A stretch of 64,000 bases of DNA from contig CATWQC010000004.1 of NCBI GenBank assembly GCA_958352845.1, positions 62,001 to 126,000 of the forward strand. The letters run 5' to 3'. The stretch is from an uncultured Collinsella sp. GTDB lineage: Bacteria > Actinomycetota > Coriobacteriia > Coriobacteriales > Coriobacteriaceae. The notes under the pieces are model-generated. The model was not told the DNA's origin, did not search any database, and saw nothing but the letters and a program-made list of their open reading frames with translations. Position numbers and translations under genes: made by a program. Positions within the stretch are counted from its first letter, which is position 1, and the number at the start of each line of letters is the position of its first letter. Below, piece after piece: positions 27,342 through 34,310 of the stretch.

Positions 27342-28412
27342 ATGTCCGACAATATGCAGTCTGCCGATGAAGTTTTGGATGACGAGGTCCTGGACGAGGC
27401 TGAAGGTGCCGATTCGTTTGACGAGGCCGAGGAGTTCGACCCGTTTGAGGGCATGAGCGATGAGGAGCTCGACGCCCTGTGCGACGAGGACGACAGCCTC
27501 GCGGGCTTTGGCGACGTTGAGCCTGGTTTCCGCAGCGGCTTCGTGGCCCTGGTCGGTCGTCCCAACGCCGGTAAGTCCACGCTGCTCAACGCCTGCTATG
27601 GCAAAAAGGTCGCCATCACCTCGCCGGTGGCCCAGACGACCCGCCGCCGCATGCGCGCCGTCGTCAACCGTCCCGGCTACCAGCTGGTCTTTGTCGATAC
27701 CCCGGGCATTCATAAGCCCAAGGACGGTCTGGGATCCGAGCTCAACAAGAGCGCGTTGTTCGAGCTGAACGATGTCGATGTCGTCGCGTTTTTGATTGAT
27801 GCCACCAAACCGATCGGCAGGGGAGACGCTTGGGTTGCCGAGCGCGTCAAGAACGCTCGTTCCAAGAAGGTTCTGGTACTCACTAAGGCCGATGAGGCCG
27901 ACCCCGCACAGGTTATGGAACAGCTCAAGGCCGCCCACGAGCTCATGGAGTATGACGACGAGATCGTGACGTCGTCGGTCAAGAACTTCAACGTCGATGC
28001 CTTTATCGAGACCGTTGCGCACTTTTTGCCCGAAGGTCCGCGTTGGTTCCCCGAGGACATGGGTACCGACGCTTCCGACGAGACGCTCGTTTCCGAGTTT
28101 GTGCGCGAGAAGGTCTTGCGCCGCACCCGCGACGAGATCCCGCACTCCGTGGGCGTCATCTGTGACTCGCTCGAGCAGACCAAGAAGGTGCTGCGCGTGC
28201 ACGCTACCATTTACGTCGAGCGCGAGGGCCAAAAGGGCATCATCATCGGTAAGGGCGGCGAGATGATCAAGCATATCGGTATCGACGCCCGTCGCGATCT
28301 TGAGCGCATCTTTGGCACGCAGGTCTTTTTGGAGCTGGACGTGAAGGTCAAGGCCGGCTGGCGTGACGACGAGGCCCAGATTCGCCGCTTTGGCTACAAC
28401 GCCGAGGACTAA
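27342..28412 (+). CDS. era: GTPase Era
   Basis: A 356-residue protein with GTPase motifs (GRPNAGKST near residue 72, DTPGIHKP, TKADE) and a C-terminal KH domain (GIIIGKGGEMIKHIG). It checks the 3' end of 16S rRNA during assembly. It is about 55 residues longer than E. coli Era because of a very acidic N-terminal extension (ADEVLDDEVLDEAEGADSF), whose role is unknown. ATG 27342 follows GAAAGGGATTCCC. Confidence 0.95.
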   Translation: MSDNMQSADEVLDDEVLDEAEGADSFDEAEEFDPFEGMSDEELDALCDEDDSLAGFGDVEPGFRSGFVALVGRPNAGKSTLLNACYGKKVAITSPVAQTTRRRMRAVVNRPGYQLVFVDTPGIHKPKDGLGSELNKSALFELNDVDVVAFLIDATKPIGRGDAWVAERVKNARSKKVLVLTKADEADPAQVMEQLKAAHELMEYDDEIVTSSVKNFNVDAFIETVAHFLPEGPRWFPEDMGTDASDETLVSEFVREKVLRRTRDEIPHSVGVICDSLEQTKKVLRVHATIYVEREGQKGIIIGKGGEMIKHIGIDARRDLERIFGTQVFLELDVKVKAGWRDDEAQIRRFGYNAED

Positions 28413-28427
28413 GGGCGCGCGGCGCGC

Positions 28428-29177
28428 ATGGCAGGCTCCCGGACATATCGCACGAAGGTACTCGTCCTCGACAAGACGAAGCTCAAAGAGACGGACTTGA
28501 TCCTGACGATGCTTGACGAGCGGGGTCGGCAGGTTCGTGCCGTGGCAAAGGGCGCCCGCAAACCCGGTGGACGCCTGGCTGCGCGCTGCGAGCTGTTCTG
28601 TACCGTCGATATGCTGCTTGCGCATGGACGGTCGCTCGACGTGGTTTCCCAGGCCGAGCTTATGGAGGCGCCGCTCGGCGTTGCGCCCGATTACGAGACG
28701 ACATGCGCCGCAAGCGCGATCGCCGAGGTCGCGCGCGTGTGCTCGTTCGAGGACGCCGAGGACCCGTTTACCTTTGCTATCACGCAGCGGGCGCTCACGC
28801 TTGTCGGCAGCGGGCTCGACGCGGCACATATGGACCTGCTCGTGGCGGCCTTTGTCTTTAAACTGCTGTCGCACGTTGGCTATCGACCCGATTTTTCGGC
28901 CTGCGTGCTGTGCGGAGACCCCCTGTTGTCGTATTTTTCGCCCCAGGCGGGCGGTCTCATGTGCGGGTCGTGCGCTTCGAGCGTTCCGGGTGCCGAGCTG
29001 GTGTCGACCGGTGAGGTCGCGTGGCTGCGCGCCCTCATGTCCATGACCTTCGATGCACTCATGGTCGAGCGAATCGACCCGCATACGGCGGCATTCTTGC
29101 TCGGGCTTTCGCATGTTTGGGCCGCCACGCACACCGATCAGCGCCTCCGTGCGATGGAATTCATGTTGGGTCGGTGA
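28428..29177 (+). CDS. recO: DNA repair protein RecO
   Basis: A 249-residue protein with an N-terminal OB-fold (TYRTKVLVLDKTKLKETDLI) and a zinc site made of CVLCGD and CGSCAS. It loads RecA with RecR in the RecFOR pathway. It starts 15 nt after era. It is the last gene before the rpsO promoter. Confidence 0.93.
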   Translation: MAGSRTYRTKVLVLDKTKLKETDLILTMLDERGRQVRAVAKGARKPGGRLAARCELFCTVDMLLAHGRSLDVVSQAELMEAPLGVAPDYETTCAASAIAEVARVCSFEDAEDPFTFAITQRALTLVGSGLDAAHMDLLVAAFVFKLLSHVGYRPDFSACVLCGDPLLSYFSPQAGGLMCGSCASSVPGAELVSTGEVAWLRALMSMTFDALMVERIDPHTAAFLLGLSHVWAATHTDQRLRAMEFMLGR

Positions 29178-29201
29178 TGATGCGCAGGCGCGGGCTGCTT
29201 G

Positions 29202-29210
29202 TGGTAACAT
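29202..29210 (+). promoter_or_regulatory. extended -10 promoter of rpsO
   Basis: TGGTAACAT matches the TGnTAnnnT form of extended -10 promoters and gives a leader of about 100 nt. Confidence 0.5.
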
Positions 29211-29269
29211 ACCGAGCTGTTGGTACCTCGACCTTGGTTGCTCGCTCCACCGGCGGCTTCCCAGTCCGA

Positions 29270-29295
29270 GGCGAATCGAGTCGCCCGAGGGCGAC
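29270..29295 (+). promoter_or_regulatory. possible S15 autoregulatory leader of rpsO
   Basis: A GTCGCC/GGCGAC hairpin (29280-29285 with 29290-29295) lies just before the ribosome site. An alternative pairing of GGCGA (29270-29274) with TCGCC (29281-29285) excludes it. Switchable hairpins here are typical of S15 leaders, but the match to a known class was not tested. Confidence 0.35.
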
Positions 29296-29315
29296 GTAAA
29301 ACGAAAGGTGAAACA

Positions 29316-29594
29316 ATGACTGTTTCCAAAGAGCGCAAGGCGGAGCTGACTGCCCAGTTCGGTAACACCCCGGTCGACACCGGCAACCCCAAGGTTCAGG
29401 TCGCCATCCTGACCGAGCGCATCAAGGAGCTGACCGAGCACATGAAGTCCCACCAGAAGGACTTCCACACCCGTCGTGGTCTGCTCATGCTCGTCGGCCG
29501 TCGTCGTCGTCTTCTCTCCTACATCAAGAAGAGCGACATCGTCGAGTACCGTGAGCTCATCAAGGCTCTGGGCATCCGCGACAACATCCAGTAA
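29316..29594 (+). CDS. rpsO: 30S ribosomal protein S15
   Basis: A 92-residue protein with the S15 pattern TGNPKVQVAILTERI and HTRRGLLMLVGRRRRLLSYI. It binds the central domain of 16S rRNA. The start ATG 29316 has GAAAGGTGAAACA before it; an upstream in-frame GTG would extend into the leader and is rejected. It precedes pnp as in most bacteria. Confidence 0.96.
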   Translation: MTVSKERKAELTAQFGNTPVDTGNPKVQVAILTERIKELTEHMKSHQKDFHTRRGLLMLVGRRRRLLSYIKKSDIVEYRELIKALGIRDNIQ

Positions 29595-29610
29595 GGATTT
29601 GTACATGCTA

Positions 29611-29641
29611 AGAGCGTCCTGCGCAGCGGGGCGCTCTTTTT
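29611..29641 (+). terminator. terminator between rpsO and pnp
   Basis: A 9-bp stem AGAGCGTCC/GGGCGCTCT (one G-U) followed by five T. Confidence 0.88.
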
Positions 29642-29708
29642 GTGTAAGGGCGTGAACAATCACGCTCTGAAGCGTGGCGGGGGCAGGGGGCCCACGTCAC
29701 ATGAGAAG

Positions 29709-29731
29709 CCCGCAGGCAAGGGGCCTGTGGG
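29709..29731 (+). promoter_or_regulatory. leader hairpin before pnp
   Basis: A 9-bp stem CCCGCAGGC/GCCTGTGGG ends a few bases before the pnp ribosome site. PNPase commonly represses its own mRNA through leader structure; that link is inference here. Confidence 0.4.
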
Positions 29732-29744
29732 GTAAAGGAGAACA

Positions 29745-31991
29745 ATGACACTCGTATCCAAGACCTTTGAGCTGTACGGCAAGACCTACACCTTTGAGTC
29801 CGGCGAGCTTGCCAAGCAGGCCACCGGCGCCTGTCTGGTCAAGCAGGGCGACACCACGATGCTCGACACCGTGGTCGTCTCCAAGGAGCGTAAGAACTAC
29901 GACTTCTTCCCGCTGACCGTCGACTTCAACGAGAAGATGTACGCCGCCGGCCGCATCCCGGGTGGCTACCTCAAGCGTGAGGGCCGTCCCAGTGAGAAGG
30001 CCACGCTCACCGCTCGCATGATCGACCGCCCGATCCGCCCGAGCTTCCCGGACGGCTTCCGCAACGAGGTGCACATCGTCGCCACCTCGCTCGTCGCCGA
30101 CCAGGTCAACCCCTTCGACGTCATCAACGTCATGGGTGCTTCCCTGGCCATGACGCTCGGCGGCGTGCCCTTCGAGGGCCCGCTTACCTGCGTGCGCATC
30201 GGCCGTAACGTGGAGACCGGTGAGTTTATCGTCAACCCCACCTACGAGGAGCGCGAGAACTCCGATCTGGACCTGGAGCTGGGCGGATCCGCCGACTTCA
30301 TCTCGATGGTCGAGGCCGGTGCCGAGGAGATCTCCGAGGACGACATGCTTGCCGCCATGAAGTTTGGCCAGGAGGCCCTTGCTGCCTTCTGCCAGGCTCA
30401 GGATGAGTTCGTCGCCGAGTGGGAGCAGGTCAACGGCGCTATCGTCAAGAAGGAGTACCCGCTCGACCAGCCCGTCGAGGAGGTCCAGGAGCGCATCTTC
30501 GCCCACTACGACGAGATGGCAGCCGCCCTTCGCGACGCCGACAAGCTCTCCCGTATCGGTAAGGTCGAGGCTCTGAAGGAGTCCATCCGCGCCGAGTTCA
30601 CCGAGGAGGAGCAGGCCGTTTGGGAGCGCGAGATCCCCGTGGCGCTCAAGAAGCTCGAGAAGAAGGCCATGCGCACCATGGTCGTCGAGACCGGCGAGCG
30701 CGTCGACGGCCGTGCCGCCGACGAGATCCGTCCCATCATGGTGAAGGACAACTACCTGCCGCTCGTTCACGGCTCCGGCCTGTTCCAGCGTGGCCAGACG
30801 CAGGTGCTTTCCGTCCTGTCGCTCGGCATGCTCAACGAGGGCCAGCGTCTGGATACCATCGAGCCCACCGAGGGCAAGCGTTACATGCACCACTACAACT
30901 TCCCGCCGTTCTGCACCGGCGAGACCGGCCGCATGGGCAGCCCCAAGCGCCGCGAGATCGGCCACGGCAACCTGGCCGAGCGCGCTCTGCTTCCGGTGCT
31001 TCCCGACGAGAACGAGTTCCCCTACGCCATCCGCGTGGTCTCCGAGGTCATGGAGTCCAACGGTTCCTCTTCGATGGCTTCGACCTGCGGCTCCACGCTC
31101 GCCCTTATGGACGGCGGCGTGCCCATTAAGCGCCCGGTCTCCGGTATCGCCATGGGCCTGATCCAGGAGGAGGGCAAGACCGTGGTCCTATCCGACATCC
31201 AGGGACTCGAGGACTTCCTGGGCGACATGGACTTTAAGGTCACCGGTACCACCGAGGGCATCACCGCCCTGCAGATGGACAACAAGGCCACCGGCCTCAC
31301 CTTCGACATCCTGGCCCGCGCCCTGCAGCAGGCCAAGGAGGGTCGCGCCTTCATTCTGCAGAAGATGCTCGATGTGATCCCCGAGCCGCGTCACACCACG
31401 CGCAGCACCGCTCCGCGTATCGTCTCCATCCAGGTTCCGACCGACAAGATCCGCGACGTCATCGGTTCCGGCGGTAAGGTCATTCGCGGCATCCAGGACG
31501 AGACCGGCGCTTCGGTTGACATCCAGGAGGACGGCACCGTCTTTGTCGGCGGCACCGGCGAGTCCGTGGACCAGGCTGTCGAGCGCATCAAGCTCATCAT
31601 CAAGGTTCCCGAGCCGGGCGAGGAGTACACCGGTCGCGTGGTCTCCATCCAGCCCTTCGGCGCCTTCGTCAACCTGCTGCCCGGTAAGGACGGCCTGCTG
31701 CACATCTCCCGCGTTGCCAAGGGCCGCGTTGAGAAGGTCGAGGACGTCCTCAACGTCGGCGACGAGGTCAAGGTCGTCGTCATCGAGGTCGACGATCGCG
31801 GCAAGATCTCGCTCGATCGTCTTGACAAGCCCGAGGCCCCGGCTCGCGCCGAGGGTGCCTCTGAGGGCGACGGCGAGCACTTCCAGCGCCGTGAGCGTCC
31901 GCGTCGCGAGCGCTCCGAGCGCAGCGACCGTCCGCGCCGTCCCGGTGACAACGGAGGCCGCAAGCCCCGCCGTCACCACGACGCCGAGTAA
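29745..31991 (+). CDS. pnp: polyribonucleotide nucleotidyltransferase (PNPase)
   Basis: A 748-residue phosphorolytic 3'-5' exonuclease. It has two RNase PH domains with a helical domain between them, a KH domain near residue 562 (IRDVIGSGGKVIRGI), an S1 domain near 625-695 and an Arg-rich tail (RRERPRRERSERSDRPRRP) that is basic and disordered. It degrades mRNA and can add tails. The tail resembles the RNA-binding extensions seen in other actinobacterial RNA enzymes. ATG 29745 follows AAAGGAG. Together with RNase J and RNase Y nearby it forms most of a decay machinery. Confidence 0.97.
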   Translation: MTLVSKTFELYGKTYTFESGELAKQATGACLVKQGDTTMLDTVVVSKERKNYDFFPLTVDFNEKMYAAGRIPGGYLKREGRPSEKATLTARMIDRPIRPSFPDGFRNEVHIVATSLVADQVNPFDVINVMGASLAMTLGGVPFEGPLTCVRIGRNVETGEFIVNPTYEERENSDLDLELGGSADFISMVEAGAEEISEDDMLAAMKFGQEALAAFCQAQDEFVAEWEQVNGAIVKKEYPLDQPVEEVQERIFAHYDEMAAALRDADKLSRIGKVEALKESIRAEFTEEEQAVWEREIPVALKKLEKKAMRTMVVETGERVDGRAADEIRPIMVKDNYLPLVHGSGLFQRGQTQVLSVLSLGMLNEGQRLDTIEPTEGKRYMHHYNFPPFCTGETGRMGSPKRREIGHGNLAERALLPVLPDENEFPYAIRVVSEVMESNGSSSMASTCGSTLALMDGGVPIKRPVSGIAMGLIQEEGKTVVLSDIQGLEDFLGDMDFKVTGTTEGITALQMDNKATGLTFDILARALQQAKEGRAFILQKMLDVIPEPRHTTRSTAPRIVSIQVPTDKIRDVIGSGGKVIRGIQDETGASVDIQEDGTVFVGGTGESVDQAVERIKLIIKVPEPGEEYTGRVVSIQPFGAFVNLLPGKDGLLHISRVAKGRVEKVEDVLNVGDEVKVVVIEVDDRGKISLDRLDKPEAPARAEGASEGDGEHFQRRERPRRERSERSDRPRRPGDNGGRKPRRHHDAE

Positions 31992-32014
31992 CAGCTAAAC
32001 ATAAGCAGCTCAAC

Positions 32015-32044
32015 AAGGGCGACTCCTAAGGGGGTCGCCCTTTT
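32015..32044 (+). terminator. terminator of pnp, overlapping hairpin element B1
   Basis: A 9-bp stem AAGGGCGAC/GTCGCCCTT and four T. Its 3' strand (from 32037) is also the outer end of the B1 left arm. Confidence 0.85.
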
Positions 32045-32185
32045 GCTTGCGCCCGGGAGGGCCGCATATGAAGTTTCCTGCTCTACAGTCCTGCGCAAGA
32101 CGGAAAGCACATTAAGTGCTTTCCTTTGCGTGCGGAACTCGCGATAAACTTCATATGCGGCCCTCCCGGGCGCAAGCAAAAGGGC
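32037..32185 (+). repeat. long hairpin element B1
   Basis: Two perfect 40-nt inverted arms (32037-32076 and 32146-32185) flank a 69-nt core (32077-32145). The core begins CCTGCTCTACAGTCCTG, ends GGAACTCGCGAT and contains an inner hairpin GGAAAGCAC/GTGCTTTCC. The arms end with AAGTTT/AAACTT at the core. B2 has the same core in the opposite direction but different outer arms. Confidence 0.9.
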
Positions 32186-32309
32186 TGGTTAGTGCCGCTC
32201 GCTATTTAGTTAGACAGTCTATTCAGTAGTCAGATTTCAGATCAGTAGATAGACACAGCAGTATTTCCCCTGATAAAACCTACCAAAATAAACCTATCTC
32301 ATATTGGCA

Positions 32310-32450
32310 GGTCAGGGCTCAGCGGCCCCGGCACGGGCTAAGTTTATCGCGAGTTCCGCACGAACAGGAGGCCACTTAATGTGGCCTCCGTCGTGAGCAG
32401 GACTGTAGAGCAGGAAACTTAGCCCGTGCCGGGGCCGCTGAGCCCTGACC
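32310..32450 (-). repeat. long hairpin element B2 (inverted relative to B1)
   Basis: Two perfect 36-nt arms (32310-32345 and 32415-32450) flank a 69-nt core. Read on the minus strand, the core matches B1 at 59 of 69 positions. The inner stem is GGAGGCCAC/GTGGCCTCC: relative to B1, three base pairs changed on both sides. Between B1 and B2 (32186-32309) is an AT-rich stretch with no gene. 32451-32595 holds only a possible promoter region for rnj. Confidence 0.9.
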
Positions 32451-32595
32451 GGCGGGATACACAGGTTCAGATGGGGCTTTGATGCATGGGTGGTCTGTTG
32501 TTGTGCAAATGGGTATCATACTGTGGTTATTGCATCGACTCTGTGATGCATGTTTGTACGTTCCCGGCGGTCGGTTTGCCAGAAGCGCCCCGTCG

Positions 32596-32630
32596 GTTGT
32601 TTCAGACCCGTTTCGAAGAAAGGAAACAAC
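32596..32630 (+). promoter_or_regulatory. leader hairpin around the rnj ribosome site
   Basis: GTTGTTTC (32596-32603) can pair with GAAACAAC (32623-32630), with the AAGAAAGG sequence in or near the loop. It may tune translation of RNase J. Confidence 0.35.
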
Positions 32631-32638
32631 ACTAACCT

Positions 32639-34309
32639 ATGGCAGCTAAAAAATCATCTCCCTTGAAGATCATCCCGCTCGGCGGCCTTGACGGCATCGG
32701 CAAGAACATGACGGTCTTCGAGTGCGGCGACGACATGGTGCTCGTCGACGCCGGTCTCATGTTCCCGGATGACTCCCAGCCTGGTATCGATCTGGTGCTT
32801 CCCGACTACACCTATGTTCTGGAGAACGAGGAGAAGCTTCGCGGCATCATCGTCACCCACGGCCACGAGGACCACACTGGTTCGCTTCCGTATCTGCTAC
32901 AGGACCTCAACAATAAGGTGCCCATCTTCTCGAGCAAGCTGACGCTTGGCTTTATCGAGGGCAAGCTTTCTGAGTTCCGCATCCGCGCGCCCAAGTTCCG
33001 CGAGGTTAAGGGCAGCAGCCATGTCAACCTCGGCGGCATCTCGCTCGACTTCTTCTCGATGACGCACTCCATCCCCGGCGCTCTGGGTGTGTTCATTCGC
33101 ACCAATCAGGGCACCGTTATGCACACCGGCGACTTTAAGCTCGACCAGACGCCCATCGATGGCGTCACGCCCGACTATGCCGCTATCAGCCGCTTTGCCA
33201 AGCAGGGCATCGATCTGCTGCTTTCCGACTCCACCAATGCAACGGTTCCCGGCTTTACCAAGTCCGAGGCCGAGGTTGGTCCCAACTTGCTGCACGCCAT
33301 CAAGAACGCCCCGGGTCGCGTGTTCGTCGCGTCGTTCTCGAGCCACATCCATCGCCTGCAGCAGATCTGCGATGCCGCCCGCAAGTGCGGCCGTAAGGTC
33401 GTTGTGACCGGTCGCTCCATGCTCACTAACACCCGCGTGGCGCGTGAGCTGGGCTACCTCAACATCGACGATGCCGATATCATCGATGCCTTCGATATCG
33501 ATAACCTGCCCGACGACAAGATCGTCGTCATGTGCACCGGTTCGCAGGGCGAGCCGCTGTCGGCCCTGTCCCGCATGGCCAATGGCGAGCACAAGACGCT
33601 CTCTATCCACGAGGGCGATACCGTCATCCTCTCGGCAACTCCTGTTCCCGGCAATGAGAAAGCCGTCCAGCAGGTCGTCAACAGCCTGGCCAAGCTCGGT
33701 TGCGACGTGTGGGATAAGAACCGCGCTCTTGTCCACGTCTCGGGCCACGGTAGCCAGGAGGAGCTCAAGCTCCTGATGGCCATGGCCAAGCCCACGTACT
33801 TTATGCCGGTTCACGGTGAAGCCGTGCATCTGCGCGCCCATGCCCAGCTGGCTCGCAAGATGGGCATCAAGGACGATCATATCTTTATCCTCGACAACGG
33901 CGACACGCTCGAGATGCGCGGCGGTATCGTCAAACGCGGTACGCCCGTCGAGTCCGGCGTCGTCTACGTCGACGGCCTGCGTATCGGCGATACCGACCCC
34001 ATCGTCCTGCGCGATCGTCAGAAGCTCGCCAACGACGGTATGGTTACCGCTGTTGCCATCGTCTCGCTCAAGCACAAGAAGATCGAGGCCATCGAGTTCT
34101 CGGGCCGCGGCGTCTCGTTTGCCATCGACGACCATTTCTCCGAGGATGCCTCCGCATCCATTATGAAGACGATCGAGAAGGGCAAGTTCAGCTTTACGAG
34201 CAGCGGTTCCGATGCCATTCGCAAGGCCGTGCGCGATTCGCTCTCTAACTTTATCTGGAGCCGTACGCGCACCCGCCCGATGATCATCCCGGTCGTCATG
34301 GAGGTTTAG
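32639..34309 (+). CDS. rnj: ribonuclease J
   Basis: A 556-residue metallo-beta-lactamase/beta-CASP nuclease with the metal motif HGHEDH at 74-79 and the RNase J opening IIPLGGLDGIGKNM. It combines 5'-3' exonuclease and endonuclease activity in mRNA decay and rRNA maturation. The ribosome site AAAGG is unusually far (about 16 nt) from ATG 32639 unless the leader hairpin shortens the gap. ftsK follows after 1 nt. Confidence 0.95.
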   Translation: MAAKKSSPLKIIPLGGLDGIGKNMTVFECGDDMVLVDAGLMFPDDSQPGIDLVLPDYTYVLENEEKLRGIIVTHGHEDHTGSLPYLLQDLNNKVPIFSSKLTLGFIEGKLSEFRIRAPKFREVKGSSHVNLGGISLDFFSMTHSIPGALGVFIRTNQGTVMHTGDFKLDQTPIDGVTPDYAAISRFAKQGIDLLLSDSTNATVPGFTKSEAEVGPNLLHAIKNAPGRVFVASFSSHIHRLQQICDAARKCGRKVVVTGRSMLTNTRVARELGYLNIDDADIIDAFDIDNLPDDKIVVMCTGSQGEPLSALSRMANGEHKTLSIHEGDTVILSATPVPGNEKAVQQVVNSLAKLGCDVWDKNRALVHVSGHGSQEELKLLMAMAKPTYFMPVHGEAVHLRAHAQLARKMGIKDDHIFILDNGDTLEMRGGIVKRGTPVESGVVYVDGLRIGDTDPIVLRDRQKLANDGMVTAVAIVSLKHKKIEAIEFSGRGVSFAIDDHFSEDASASIMKTIEKGKFSFTSSGSDAIRKAVRDSLSNFIWSRTRTRPMIIPVVMEV

Positions 34310-34310
34310 T

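Noticed and set aside
27198..29663. An 821-codon open frame on the minus strand opposite dgkA, era, recO and rpsO
   Set aside because: It crosses four well-supported genes, so it cannot be a real protein.
32037..32450. A CRISPR array or a simple IS/MITE
   Set aside because: There is no regular repeat-spacer pattern and no transposase. The repeats face each other and have different arms, and I see no target duplication.
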